Assembly (NCBI GenBank): GCA_035528995.1
Contig: DATKXO010000466.1
Coordinates: 8,890-72,889 of the forward strand
Direction: 5' to 3'
DNA: 64,000 nt
DNA from: DATKXO01 sp035528995
GTDB taxonomy: Bacteria > Planctomycetota > Phycisphaerae > UBA1845
In this document: positions 1-8,808 of the stretch, piece by piece
Position numbering within the stretch: the first letter of the stretch is position 1
Layout: each line of letters opens with the position of its first letter
Program-made: the position numbers and the translations under genes
Notes under the pieces: model-generated
Seen by the model: only the letters and a program-made list of their open reading frames with translations
Databases searched by the model: none
What the model was told of the DNA's origin: nothing

Positions 1-1
1 G

Positions 2-601
2 TCCGATTGGCCCATCGCGGTCGGCAACGCCGCCGAGGACTTCGTCCTCATCGTCGGCGAGGACGCCGAGAACCCACGCCTGCCTCAATCGCGCCCCACC
101 CACGCCACCCGCTGTTTTGTGGCCACCGACGGCCAGGCCCTCTATTTCGGCTTCGACTGCGCCGTGGCCGACGGCGGTGCCCTCCCGCGACAACAGCGCA
201 GTTTCGTGCGTTATGACGACGGTGTGCCCGTCGGCGACGAGCTGGTCGAGATCCTGATCGATCCGACCAACACCGGCACACGATCCACCTCGGACCTGTT
301 CCACATCGGTGTCAAACCCTCCGGCTGGTCCTGCGAACGCGGCATCGGCACCGATCCGCCGACCGGCGCTCGGGCGCCCTGGGCGGCCGACGTCCGCGTG
401 GCCGTCCGAGTCCACTCCGACCGATGGGCCGCTGAAGTGCGAGTCCCCCTGGATGCCTTCGGCGCCCGCCTGGGTCGCGGCACCGTCTGGGGTCTCAATC
501 TCACCCGCTTCGACCAGCGCCAGCAGGAGTTCTCCAACTGGTCGGGCGCCGAGCAGAACGTCTACGACCCGCTGGCACTGGGCAACCTGGCGCTACCGTA
601 G
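2..601 (+). CDS. CBM9-like carbohydrate-binding domain protein, 3' part only
   Basis: The frame is open from the first bases of the window, so the gene starts outside it. The visible 199 residues look like the end of an exported protein with a CBM9-like, DOMON-type sugar-binding domain. The signs are a strand ending in 'LYFGFDCAV', a central 'ELVEILIDPTNTG' strand followed by an 'FHIGV' strand, and a closing 'EVRVPLDAFG' plus 'WGLNLTRFD'. In planctomycetes this domain often ends large secreted proteins. The stop codon is followed at once by a copy of the dispersed palindromic repeat. What lies N-terminal cannot be seen, so the enzymatic role, if any, is unknown. Confidence 0.7.
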   Translation, partial: SDWPIAVGNAAEDFVLIVGEDAENPRLPQSRPTHATRCFVATDGQALYFGFDCAVADGGALPRQQRSFVRYDDGVPVGDELVEILIDPTNTGTRSTSDLFHIGVKPSGWSCERGIGTDPPTGARAPWAADVRVAVRVHSDRWAAEVRVPLDAFGARLGRGTVWGLNLTRFDQRQQEFSNWSGAEQNVYDPLALGNLALP

Positions 602-640
602 CACAGACGTGGTTCGCTGATACCGTCCGGAAACGAACAA

Positions 641-766
641 CACCAGTCCCGGGATGAGTTCACCGATTCACGAGCCGCGAGCTTCAGCTCGCGCGGGCTG
701 TGTCGCCCCGGACGCGCCGGATCGAGGGGCACCCAATCGGCATGAACAGACCGTAAACGGTATCAC
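641..766. repeat. Dispersed palindromic repeat, copy 1
   Basis: The core 674-696 reads GCCGCGAGCTTCAGCTCGC plus GCGG, a near-perfect inverted repeat with a TTCA loop. It is flanked by a left arm (CCAGTCCCGGGATGA) and a right arm (AATCGGCATGAACAGACCG) that recur around other copies at about 12.1 and 14.6 kb. It lies between two converging genes. Confidence 0.7.
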
Positions 767-1125
767 TTGCCCTTGTTCTTCTCGGGTGGGCGGCCGATCT
801 GCAGGTCAGTCAACCCCAGCGAAACGTCGTCCGCGAACTCGAAGGTCTTGTTCAGGCCCGTCGTCAGGAACAGACCCCAGACGTGCGTGTTCACCGAACA
901 CAGGATCAGCCGGCGCCCGTTCGTGATGGTGACCACCTTCCGCAGCCGAAGCAGCTTGGCCAGGTTCGACGAGTTCACGTAATTGACGTGGGCCAGGTTC
1001 AGCAGCACGTCCAGGCTCGAATTCTTCTCCACCTGTTCGATCAGCGTGGCCAGATCGTCGCTGAAGGCCGGATCATCCTGCAACTCCGTCAGGACGATGT
1101 GTTCTGACCACTGTTGTGTGGACAT
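763..1125 (-). CDS. STAS-domain anti-sigma-factor antagonist-like protein
   Basis: A 120-residue single-domain protein with the STAS fold pattern: an early strand 'IVLTELQDD', a helix 'LATLIEQVEK', then 'LDVLLNLAHVNYVNSSNLAKLL', the site where SpoIIAA-type proteins carry the Asp-Ser phosphorylation motif. Here Ser follows Asn-Ser-Ser. Such proteins are usually switched by a serine kinase or phosphatase and release sigma factors or control signalling partners. The start at 1125 was preferred to an in-frame ATG 13 codons upstream because AAGGAG lies nine bases before it. No kinase partner is nearby. The target is unknown. Confidence 0.75.
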   Translation of the reverse strand: MSTQQWSEHIVLTELQDDPAFSDDLATLIEQVEKNSSLDVLLNLAHVNYVNSSNLAKLLRLRKVVTITNGRRLILCSVNTHVWGLFLTTGLNKTFEFADDVSLGLTDLQIGRPPEKNKGK

Positions 1126-1248
1126 GCCGCGTCGCTCCTTCACCAGTGGTCGGGAACCTATCATCCACCGCCGCGGGTGTCAAACCAGCCCATCCGACCC
1201 GTCCGCCGGCCGCCCGCCACACGGCACCAGACCTTCCCCGTCGCCGGT

Positions 1249-2217
1249 CTATCGCTGCCGAACCAGGATGTTTCGGTCCACGCCCTGGCGGTCCACGGCC
1301 GTACCGATGTCTTTCAGGAAGCGGCAACCATCGGTGTAGTACCCCGCGGTCGGCTTCAGCGACTTCACCCGCTCGCACCAGTACCGGTTCAGCCCGCGCA
1401 TGAACAGTTCGCGCAGGTACTTGCTGTAAATACTGGCCAGCGCAACGGGCAGGTGATGGTCCTCGCCGCTGGTCGCGAACTCGATGTGGTGCGTCGTCGG
1501 CGAACGCGTCAGCCGGTACGTGCTGCGCTCCCGCGTTTCCTCCAGAATCTGCAGCTCGTACCCCACGAACGCCGTCAGCAACTGCTGCGTGTAGCGCAAC
1601 CGACCGCCCTGTCGGTCGATCAGGAAACGCACCGGCCGATCCGCCGCCTTGGACATGATCCGCTGAACGATGCGCAGCGTCAGCCCCAGCAGGACCGTGG
1701 CCTTGTTGCGCGTCGAAGAGACCAGCCGGTTGTACTGCCCTGCCAGCAGCGGCTCGCACAGCACGCCCGCCAGCCGAACACCGCACAGCCGGGCGTTCCG
1801 CCGCACCGCGTTGGCCTGTGTGGCCACCGCCCCGGCGTCGGCCTCCAGCGGCAGTCCGAAATCCAGGTCCTCGTACCAGGGATACCCGGCCGTGTTGTCC
1901 AACGTCTGCGGTGCGACCCGACGGAGTAGCTCGCGGAACGTCGCCGGCCGGTGCCCGGCGGACTGAAGCATGGCCAGAGCCGTGCGCTCCAGACCGCTCA
2001 GGCCACCGCGGCGGTGATGCCTGTACAGCTTCTTGCTGTCCAGAATCGGCAACCGCACGTTTGCCCGGGCGACGCGCCGTGTGACGCTGTCGGCGAGCTG
2101 TTTCCACAGGCAGTCTTCGGCCTGATCGTCCGGCACCTCGAAGGCCACACCGGTCACCACCAGCGGCCCCAGCAAAGGTCCATACCCCGCTTCGTCAATG
2201 CCCGCGACAATGGCCAA
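1249..2217 (-). CDS. rnhB: RNase HII-like protein (divergent, enlarged)
   Basis: The N-terminus 'VAGIDEAGYGPLLGPLVV' is the RNase HII signature with the catalytic Asp-Glu pair. 'FLIDRQGGR' near residue 200 and 'HLPVALASIYSKYLRE' near residue 270 match the third acidic site and the 'AASIxAK' helix of the family. RNase HII removes ribonucleotides and RNA primers from DNA in the cytoplasm. Usual members have about 200 residues. This one has 322, with extra sequence between the first strand and the central acidic site, as if it were a separate subfamily. It may have a different substrate preference. It is transcribed toward the STAS gene. Confidence 0.78.
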   Translation of the reverse strand: MAIVAGIDEAGYGPLLGPLVVTGVAFEVPDDQAEDCLWKQLADSVTRRVARANVRLPILDSKKLYRHHRRGGLSGLERTALAMLQSAGHRPATFRELLRRVAPQTLDNTAGYPWYEDLDFGLPLEADAGAVATQANAVRRNARLCGVRLAGVLCEPLLAGQYNRLVSSTRNKATVLLGLTLRIVQRIMSKAADRPVRFLIDRQGGRLRYTQQLLTAFVGYELQILEETRERSTYRLTRSPTTHHIEFATSGEDHHLPVALASIYSKYLRELFMRGLNRYWCERVKSLKPTAGYYTDGCRFLKDIGTAVDRQGVDRNILVRQR

Positions 2218-2473
2218 TCGCGCACCCCCGAACGTCTACCAAGGTCTGGCGCCGCGCCGCAACTCCCCACCGCGCTGACAGCCGCTGCCACGGCCCTCGC
2301 CCTACCGCCTCGGCGGAACCGACGGACCGATTATAGCATGCCCCGCACGCCGCCGACGGACTCGGCCGACTATGACTCTCCTTGCCCTGCCAGGCCTGTT
2401 CTTGAGCCCGCAGCAGCCGGCGGGTAGACTCCGCTCCGTAGCAGAAATCGCGTTCCCCACACGGAGCGATCCA

Positions 2474-2842
2474 TTGAATCCCCAACGCGCCGTCGTGTTC
2501 GGTCTGGCTGTGGCTGCCGTCGTCCTGTCGGCCGCGTCGTGCATCACCCTCGATATTCCCAGCGGAGGTTCGCTCTTTCCCGCGGCCTCGTTCATCGTCA
2601 GCGGCGTGATGGAAGAGGTCGATCCGGAAAGGCCCCAGTGCTCCCGCTTCCAGGGTGACAACGGCACCACGTACCACCTGTTCCAGGGCCCGCGCCTGAC
2701 CAACGACGAGTTCGATCAGCTCTTCGAGGAGGGCGCTCGCGTTCGCCTGGAGATCGAAATCCGCACCGACCTGGAGCTGTTCCCCTGCGCCGTGGGCAAG
2801 ACCGTCGAGGTCGTCGAGGTCCTCGAGTTCATCCCTCCCTAG
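2474..2842 (+). CDS. Small lipoprotein, unknown function
   Basis: TTG was chosen as the start because GGAG sits seven bases upstream and it directly precedes a clean export signal: a short basic start, a hydrophobic stretch 'VVFGLAVAAVVL' and a lipobox 'LSAASC'. A longer in-frame ATG at 2372 would add 34 residues that do not look like a signal. The mature part, about 95 residues, is acidic, with 'SGVMEEVD' and 'CSRFQGDNGTTYHLFQ' and a second Cys near the end. It resembles a small beta-barrel envelope domain. No family was recognised. It precedes the lipase lipoprotein by 64 bases, so the two may be co-transcribed. Confidence 0.6.
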   Translation: MNPQRAVVFGLAVAAVVLSAASCITLDIPSGGSLFPAASFIVSGVMEEVDPERPQCSRFQGDNGTTYHLFQGPRLTNDEFDQLFEEGARVRLEIEIRTDLELFPCAVGKTVEVVEVLEFIPP

Positions 2843-2906
2843 CCGGTCCGCGCCCCGCGCCGAGCGAACCCCGACCCGCCGCAGGTCGCGCCATCCGGAG
2901 TAACGC

Positions 2907-4337
2907 ATGCCCCGCACTTGCCGGCTTCTGTGCGCTGTCACCCTCGTCCTCGCCGGCGGATGCGTGAACCTCGACCCCTCGCGGACCCCCGGCCTCGAGG
3001 CTCTGGCCGACCTGTTCGCCACCCCGCAGTCCACCGACCTGCCCGCCAGCCGGGATCGTGACGGCGACGGTCTGACCAACGAGGAGGAGGACCAACTCGG
3101 CACCGAACACGGCAACCCCGACACCGACGCCGACGGCCTCGACGATCTGCTCGAGCTGGAGACCGGCACCGACCCCACCGTCCCCAACCAGGATCAGACG
3201 GTCGACGGCGTTCCCCCGGCTTTCGACGGCCTCATTCTCCCCGGCGAGTCGCGAGTCTTCTTCCGCGGCGCCGAGGCACCCTTCGTCGCCTACCTCCGCC
3301 TGATGGGCCTGGTGCGCAGCGACACGCGAGTGTCCATCGAATGGCAGGAGATCACCGAGGACGAACCGCTCACCCGGGCCACCACCGACGTCACGTTTCG
3401 CCCCAGGCAGCATTGGTATTGGGGGCACGACCTGGGCGGGTCGGCCACCGTCTCCGATCCGGCCGACATGACCGTCACCCAACTCACCGTCACCGTCCAG
3501 CCCGGTGGCGACTCGCTGGCTTACAACTTCATCAGCTCCGGCGGGCTACGCAACGGCCCTCGCGGGCTGGTCCCCTTCCCCCAGGACCTGGCCGACGCCG
3601 ACCTGAACATCACGCTGCTCATGGCCCACGGGCTGGCCGACGAGGCCGCCACCTGGGACTCCTTCGCCTTCATGGCCGAGCGCATCAGCGAGAACATCCG
3701 CATCATTCGGACCGACGTCGAGCCCGCCGGCGCCGTCGCCGAGCGGGCTGGCGAACTGGCCCGCTTCATTCAGCGCGAAGAGCCCGGCGAGTTCTACGCC
3801 ATCGGCCACTCCATGGGCGGCCTGGACCTGCGCTACATCCTGACCAAGGCCGCCCAGGCAGATGAGGCCTTCGTGAACGCGGCCGATGCCATCCTGGGCC
3901 TCTACACCATCGCCACACCGCACGACGGCGCCTTCCTGGCCGGTCTAACCGAGGAGTTCCCCGAGTTCACCGAGTTCATCGACCTGGCCGCCCCGGCCGT
4001 CATCGACCTCGAGCCCGGCTCCGACGTGCTCGACTACCTTAACGAATCCTTCGACGGCGACGTCACCATCGACGGCCGAATCGTCCCGGTCACCGCCCTG
4101 GCCTTTCAGGCCGGCGCTCCGCTGTTCCCCGCGTCCGACGGCGTCGTCGAAATCGCCAGCCAGGCATTCGGCGACCACGTGATCAGCGACGTTCCCAGCA
4201 CCCGCGGCGCCGGCCTGGGCGCCGGCAAGCATGTCCCCTTCGTGCCCAGTCGGGCCGACGTCGAGCTGCACAGCTTCGAGGTCCTCGGGCGCATCCTCAG
4301 CGACATCGTCGCCCGGCGGACCGCCCCCGAATTCTGA
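2907..4337 (+). CDS. Lipoprotein with thrombospondin-type-3-like repeats and an alpha/beta-hydrolase (lipase-like) domain
   Basis: Residues 1-19 form a lipoprotein signal ending in 'LAGGC'. Residues about 48-90 hold two calcium-binding repeats of the thrombospondin type 3/EF-hand kind ('DRDGDGLTNEEEDQLGT', 'DTDADGLDDLLELETGTD'). After a beta-rich spacer comes an alpha/beta hydrolase of the triacylglycerol lipase type: oxyanion region 'LLMAHGLADEAATWDSF', nucleophile elbow 'GHSMGGLD', and later 'ASDGVVEI' and 'GKHVPFV', which can supply the Asp and His of the triad. It should act at the outer face of a membrane on ester substrates. The calcium repeats probably work as a rigid stalk. Confidence 0.75.
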   Translation: MPRTCRLLCAVTLVLAGGCVNLDPSRTPGLEALADLFATPQSTDLPASRDRDGDGLTNEEEDQLGTEHGNPDTDADGLDDLLELETGTDPTVPNQDQTVDGVPPAFDGLILPGESRVFFRGAEAPFVAYLRLMGLVRSDTRVSIEWQEITEDEPLTRATTDVTFRPRQHWYWGHDLGGSATVSDPADMTVTQLTVTVQPGGDSLAYNFISSGGLRNGPRGLVPFPQDLADADLNITLLMAHGLADEAATWDSFAFMAERISENIRIIRTDVEPAGAVAERAGELARFIQREEPGEFYAIGHSMGGLDLRYILTKAAQADEAFVNAADAILGLYTIATPHDGAFLAGLTEEFPEFTEFIDLAAPAVIDLEPGSDVLDYLNESFDGDVTIDGRIVPVTALAFQAGAPLFPASDGVVEIASQAFGDHVISDVPSTRGAGLGAGKHVPFVPSRADVELHSFEVLGRILSDIVARRTAPEF

Positions 4338-4340
4338 CGC

Positions 4341-5924
4341 CTACTCCCGCACGTAGACGCAGGCGAACGGTGCCTTCCCCTCACGCTCGGCACTTCGCCA
4401 GACGAGCCGCCAACCACTCCGTTCGGTCATCGACTCCGGCGTAATGGCGAACCGCGGCGTCGGGCTGTACTCGCCGTCCCAGATGAACACCGTGCCCAGC
4501 GCCGCCTCATCCAGAATCGTCGTCGAGTCCGGTGGCACGACGTTGGACCCGCGGTCCAGGTAATGCGAAACCCACATGTTCGTCGCGATCACCGGGGCCT
4601 CACCGTACGGTGACGACCGCACCCAGCCGACGGCCCGCTCGATGTCCCGTGTATGCTCGGGGATCCCATGCGGCCGGACCAGGTACGCCAGCGGCAGCAC
4701 CGTCGTGACCACCGCCGCCGCGCCCAACACCGCTCCGGGAAGCCGCCCGCCGCCGGTCCATATCCGGGCCACCGCCACCAGCACCAACACGGTTAGCCCC
4801 CGTACGAACCACCGCACCGGCTCGATCAGGAACAGCCAGGCCTCGTCCACGATCCCTGCTTCGAGCTCCAGACCCACCCACATCACCAGACTGACCACCA
4901 CCAGCACCGCCAGCGCCCGCCGGCGCCGATCGCCGACTCCGTCAAGGATCGCGTTCAAACCGAACAGGGCACACAACGCGGCCACCGGCGACGTCGACAC
5001 CAGAAACCGCGGATACCCGCCCGATGCGTACAAGCCCAGCCAGAAGATGAGCGAGTGAACCAGCAGATGGACCAGGTAGCACGCCGGGATCAACCACGCG
5101 ATCCCATCTCGCTGACGCCGTTCATCGCCCCCGCCATGTCCCCTCCACAGCAGCGCCACCGATCCGACCAGGGCCAGCACCGCCACCGCCGGCCCGCTGG
5201 TCGCCATCGACTTGACCACCATCGTCAGCGGCATGCCCGCGCCGTACATCGTCGTCTGCTGCTCGTTGATGATGAACGCGATCGGCCACCGCCCCAGGAT
5301 CGCCGCACCCAGCGCGTGGTGCACCAGCGGCGCCCACAACAGCAGCGCACACCACGTCCACCGGCCGCGCCACGGCCGCATCGCCGCCACCCAAAGCGGA
5401 ATGAAAACCACCGTCTCGTACCGCGTGACGAAACACAGCGACAGGACGGCCGCCGACCACGCCCGCCGCCCGGTCACCAGACACCACACCGCCAGCGTCA
5501 GGTAGAACGCAACGGCCGTCTCCGTCAGCGTCGTGTAGGAGGCCAGCAGAAAGATCGGCTGGACGAAGCACAGCAGCGGTACCCAACCCGCCCGCCGCCA
5601 CCCCAGCCGCCGGGCGATGTCATACGCCAGCCACGCCGCCGCGGCCGACAGCACGGCCGACTCGATCCGGCACGCCGTCCACCCCAGCGCCGCTACTGGA
5701 AACAGCAGGCACGTCAGCCCGGGCCGCCCCCACTCGTCCACCAGGTACTGCCCGCTGTGCCAGCCCCACCGGGCGTACAGGTAGTGCGTCAGGGCATCGT
5801 CCTGGTACGAGCCGTCCGAAAGCAGTGCCAGCACCACGCTGACCGCCAGTCCGAGACCCACGCACAGCACGGCGAACCGGCTGATCGTCGCGCCGGTCGG
5901 GTTGGTCTGCCGAGCCAGGTCCAT
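4341..5924 (-). CDS. Polytopic membrane glycosyltransferase-like protein (PMT/GT-C type)
   Basis: About ten hydrophobic segments are seen. The N-terminal loop 'SDGSYQDDALTHYLYARW' has the acidic Asp-Asp pair in the first external loop that marks the GT-C superfamily, which uses lipid-linked sugars. A soluble C-terminal part of about 130 residues follows the last membrane segment. The gene is convergent with the lipase gene, with only three bases between the stops. An upstream GTG at 5978 would add 18 residues. Neither start has a strong ribosome site. It probably transfers sugars to envelope molecules outside the inner membrane. The acceptor is unknown. Confidence 0.65.
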   Translation of the reverse strand: MDLARQTNPTGATISRFAVLCVGLGLAVSVVLALLSDGSYQDDALTHYLYARWGWHSGQYLVDEWGRPGLTCLLFPVAALGWTACRIESAVLSAAAAWLAYDIARRLGWRRAGWVPLLCFVQPIFLLASYTTLTETAVAFYLTLAVWCLVTGRRAWSAAVLSLCFVTRYETVVFIPLWVAAMRPWRGRWTWCALLLWAPLVHHALGAAILGRWPIAFIINEQQTTMYGAGMPLTMVVKSMATSGPAVAVLALVGSVALLWRGHGGGDERRQRDGIAWLIPACYLVHLLVHSLIFWLGLYASGGYPRFLVSTSPVAALCALFGLNAILDGVGDRRRRALAVLVVVSLVMWVGLELEAGIVDEAWLFLIEPVRWFVRGLTVLVLVAVARIWTGGGRLPGAVLGAAAVVTTVLPLAYLVRPHGIPEHTRDIERAVGWVRSSPYGEAPVIATNMWVSHYLDRGSNVVPPDSTTILDEAALGTVFIWDGEYSPTPRFAITPESMTERSGWRLVWRSAEREGKAPFACVYVRE

Positions 5925-6081
5925 CAAGCTGATCCACCGGCGGGTCGCAGAGGCTGCCCGCACCGAGCCGCACGGCACCTTACCACATCCGCCGCCCGGC
6001 CGATTGGCCTTCCCCGACAGGGCTGGCTATCCTGACGTTGGCCGCCCGTACGGCCGCCGCCCCCGTTTGTGGGAACCGAAC

Positions 6082-6771
6082 GTGAACCGCTACGCCAGAA
6101 TCACCGGCAAGCTGCCCCGCGAGATCGTCCTGCTGCGATCGTTGCCCTGCGTGTGGAGCCGCTGCACCTTCTGCGACTACATCGACGACAACACCACCGA
6201 CGTCGATCTCATCCAGCGCGTGGCCGACCGGGAGCTGGCCAAGGTCACCGGCGAGTTCGCCCGGCTCGAGGTCATCAACTCCGGCAGCATCCAGGAATTG
6301 CCCCAGCCCGTCCGCGTTCAGATCCGCGGCCTGCTGCCCGCCAAAGGCATCACCGAGTTCATCTGCGAGTCCTTCTGGGCCTACCGCAAGAAGTTCGATG
6401 CCACCCGGGCCTTCTTCGGCGTCCCCACCCGCATCAAGCTCGGCGTCGAGACCTTCGACGACCACCTGCGCAACGACGTCCTCGGCAAGGGCATGCACTT
6501 CGACGGCCCCGAAGAGGTCGCCCGCCTGACCGACACCGTCTGCCTGCTCGTCGGCTTCCGAGGCCAGACCCGCGACACCGTCCGCCGCGACGTCGACATC
6601 CTGCTCGAACACTTCCAATACGGCTGCATCAACCTGTTCACCGAAAACCGCAAGAGCGCCGGCTTGCTCGATCCCGAAATCCAGGCCTGGTTCGCCGAAA
6701 CCTACCGCTCCCTCGACGACCACCCCACCATCGAGGTCCTCTGGCAGAACACCGACTTCGGCGTGGGCTGA
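6082..6771 (+). CDS. Radical SAM family protein
   Basis: The cluster motif is 'LPCVWSRCTFCDY', giving spacing Cys-x4-Cys-x2-Cys, instead of the more common Cys-x3-Cys-x2-Cys. Downstream are a glycine- and serine-containing strand 'VINSGSIQELP' and 'IKLGVETFDDHLRNDVLGKG', typical of the SAM-barrel of YgiQ/Elp3-type proteins. The protein has about 229 residues with a GTG start at 6082. Frame-compatible sequence continues upstream, but no convincing start is there. It lies head to head with the glycosyltransferase gene. The reaction cannot be deduced. A tRNA- or cofactor-modifying role would be typical. Confidence 0.7.
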   Translation: MNRYARITGKLPREIVLLRSLPCVWSRCTFCDYIDDNTTDVDLIQRVADRELAKVTGEFARLEVINSGSIQELPQPVRVQIRGLLPAKGITEFICESFWAYRKKFDATRAFFGVPTRIKLGVETFDDHLRNDVLGKGMHFDGPEEVARLTDTVCLLVGFRGQTRDTVRRDVDILLEHFQYGCINLFTENRKSAGLLDPEIQAWFAETYRSLDDHPTIEVLWQNTDFGVG

Positions 6772-7100
6772 CGAAGGTGCTTTTGGCGTGTGCTCGCATC
6801 TCAGACTAACCGGTTTTGTCTGTCGAAATATCCGTGACTTCCCTGAGCCGCGAGCTTCAGCTCGCGCGGACCAGCCAGCGAACACCACTCTCCCGACTCG
6901 TGTGATACCATTTCCAGGATGGGTATTCCCATTCACAAGCCGCGAGCTTCAGCTCGCGCGGACCAGCGAGCGAAAACCACTCTCCCGACCCGTGTGAAGA
7001 CCGTGCGAGCTGAAGTTCCCGGATCGCAACCGCGCCAGTGAATCAGTTTAAGCTCGCTTGTTGTGCGCCGGTAGTTGTTCGCAGATTGGCCTGCGGCTCG
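6772..7100. repeat. Repeat spacer with two palindromic repeat copies (copies 2 and 3)
   Basis: No gene is seen. The palindromic core occurs at 6847-6869 and again at 6939-6961, exactly 92 bases apart. Each core is followed by the same tail (CCAGCNAGCGAANACCACTC), so this is a tandem duplication of one unit. A partial third arm (GAGCTGAAGTTCCCG) follows near 7010. Confidence 0.75.
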
Positions 7101-8609
7101 CTACCTCATCAAAAGAAGTGACGGAAGTGAAACGGTTACAATGCGCGGGTCCGGGGCTTCCACGCCGTCCGCCATCGTCACCAGAATCCCGAACGGTGCG
7201 TTGTAGTGGGCCTTCTCTATGAACGAGCGCAAACCCAGCGTGTCCCGAACCGGATCGATCCGACGCCGGTACTTCACCTCCAGCGGGATGCGCCTCTCGC
7301 CGATGGTGAGAACATAGTCGATCTCCGGCTCCGTCGGGCGCTCGGGGAAATGGGCTACGTCCAGGTGCGGAATGCCGCACAGGAACGCTCCGACCACGCT
7401 CTCGGCCAGGTGCCCCGCCAGATCGGTCAGGTGCGGAGCATCGGCCAGTGTCGCCGGGTCCAGCGGGATGACCTCCTGCAGCCAACTCGCTCGAAGTCCG
7501 TGGTCCACGATGCACAGCTTCGCGTTTCCCTTACGGCGCTTTTGGCGGAGTTCCAGCGGACGCACCAGGCAAATCAACAAAGTGCCGTCCAGAAAACGCA
7601 GGTAGTTCAATACGCGCTGCCAACCGATGTCCGCCCGCAAAACCTGCTTGAGTTCCGCCACGAACACGGCCGGCCCGGGAGCCTGACCTGCGTACCGGCA
7701 CACCAGACGGAACACCTCTTCCAACAACGCGGCGTCTCGTCTGCGCCCCTGCGGCCCGATACGGAGGTCGTGCTGGATCACCCGGCGGATGACGTTCTCG
7801 TTGAGTTGGTCGCCCACTTCCGCCCACGGAATGTCCGGCCGCGCGTGCGCGATCGGATAGCCGCCACGCTCCGAGAACGCCCGGAAGGCCTTGTCCCGAA
7901 CAGACCGGTGCCGCTCTCCATGTGCCCCTAGCTCCGCCCAGAAATCGGATCGCAGAAGGCTCTCCAGCCCGTTTTCGGGCAACAGCGGCGGTACTTCGCC
8001 CAGCGACCGGATGCCCGCGATCTCGCGCAGCAGCAGCGTGCCGAGCTCCAGCGTGGTGATTCGCCCGGCCAGGCTGTCCCGACCCGCCTCGATGCGCAGC
8101 GCCGAACTTCCCGTCACCACCACGTGCAGCGTGTGGTGATCCACCAGCGCCTTCAGTTGAGGTGCCCAGTCGGCCAGGTTCTGGACCTCGTCCAGGAAGA
8201 CGTACGCAGGCTGCCCGGCGTGAGCCGCTTCGTTGAACGTCCGACCAAGTATGCGCTTCTCGTACCAGCGGGCGATCTCTAGTAGGGGCTGTCGCAGGCC
8301 CCGCAGACTCGGAATCTCGTCGAACTGCACCCGCAGAATCCTGCTCGGCGACACCCGCTCCTTCTTGAGGAGGTGTTCGACCGTCTGCTCCTGGACCGTC
8401 GTCTTGCCCACCTGACGGGCGCCCCTCAGCACCACCGCCGGCGCCAGGCCCGGGCCAAGCTTCTTGCCCAGCACGCCAAAGGCCCATCGTCGGTAGGGAG
8501 GCAGCACCCTCCCCGGCTTCCCCGCCCACCAGGGATTCGTGTCCCGCAGATAACCGTCCAGGTCGGCGGGCAGCCTCACCTTGTCGACGATGTCCGGGCC
8601 GTCAGCCAT
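7101..8609 (-). CDS. AAA-type ATPase of the AAA_14/DUF4143 family
   Basis: Residues about 60-72 hold a P-loop 'RGARQVGKTT'. The Walker B strand is 'AYVFLDEVQNL'. 'VVTGSSALRI' serves as sensor 1. The C-terminal half matches DUF4143: 'EIDYVLTIGERRIPLEVK' gives the Glu/Asp...Glu-x-Lys pattern of a PD-(D/E)XK nuclease-like fold. Such proteins are common in bacteria and archaea, often in accessory regions, and are of poorly known function, perhaps in DNA or toxin handling. The start at 8609 skips 25 in-frame upstream codons because the alignment-like part begins there. The left boundary adjoins the palindromic repeats, which fits a mobile, solitary gene. Confidence 0.8.
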   Translation of the reverse strand: MADGPDIVDKVRLPADLDGYLRDTNPWWAGKPGRVLPPYRRWAFGVLGKKLGPGLAPAVVLRGARQVGKTTVQEQTVEHLLKKERVSPSRILRVQFDEIPSLRGLRQPLLEIARWYEKRILGRTFNEAAHAGQPAYVFLDEVQNLADWAPQLKALVDHHTLHVVVTGSSALRIEAGRDSLAGRITTLELGTLLLREIAGIRSLGEVPPLLPENGLESLLRSDFWAELGAHGERHRSVRDKAFRAFSERGGYPIAHARPDIPWAEVGDQLNENVIRRVIQHDLRIGPQGRRRDAALLEEVFRLVCRYAGQAPGPAVFVAELKQVLRADIGWQRVLNYLRFLDGTLLICLVRPLELRQKRRKGNAKLCIVDHGLRASWLQEVIPLDPATLADAPHLTDLAGHLAESVVGAFLCGIPHLDVAHFPERPTEPEIDYVLTIGERRIPLEVKYRRRIDPVRDTLGLRSFIEKAHYNAPFGILVTMADGVEAPDPRIVTVSLPSLLLMR

Positions 8610-8808
8610 GAGCGCCACTCTACCTCTCCGCCCACGGTGCGTAAACGACTGGTTAAGCGGGTCTCCTGCCGCCGGCCTCGCCAACGGTCCTCTGCCTGCC
8701 GATTGCCGACCACAATCCTGATATCGTCCGCTTCGACAAAGAGCCGCTACTGCGCTCGCGGATCGCCAACGGGTGGACGACCGAACTCCCAGCCGTTATG
8801 AACGGGCC

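Noticed and set aside
1114..1929. Long plus-strand frame opposite the RNase HII-like gene
   Set aside because: It is the mirror of a well-supported family member; its own translation has no domain features.
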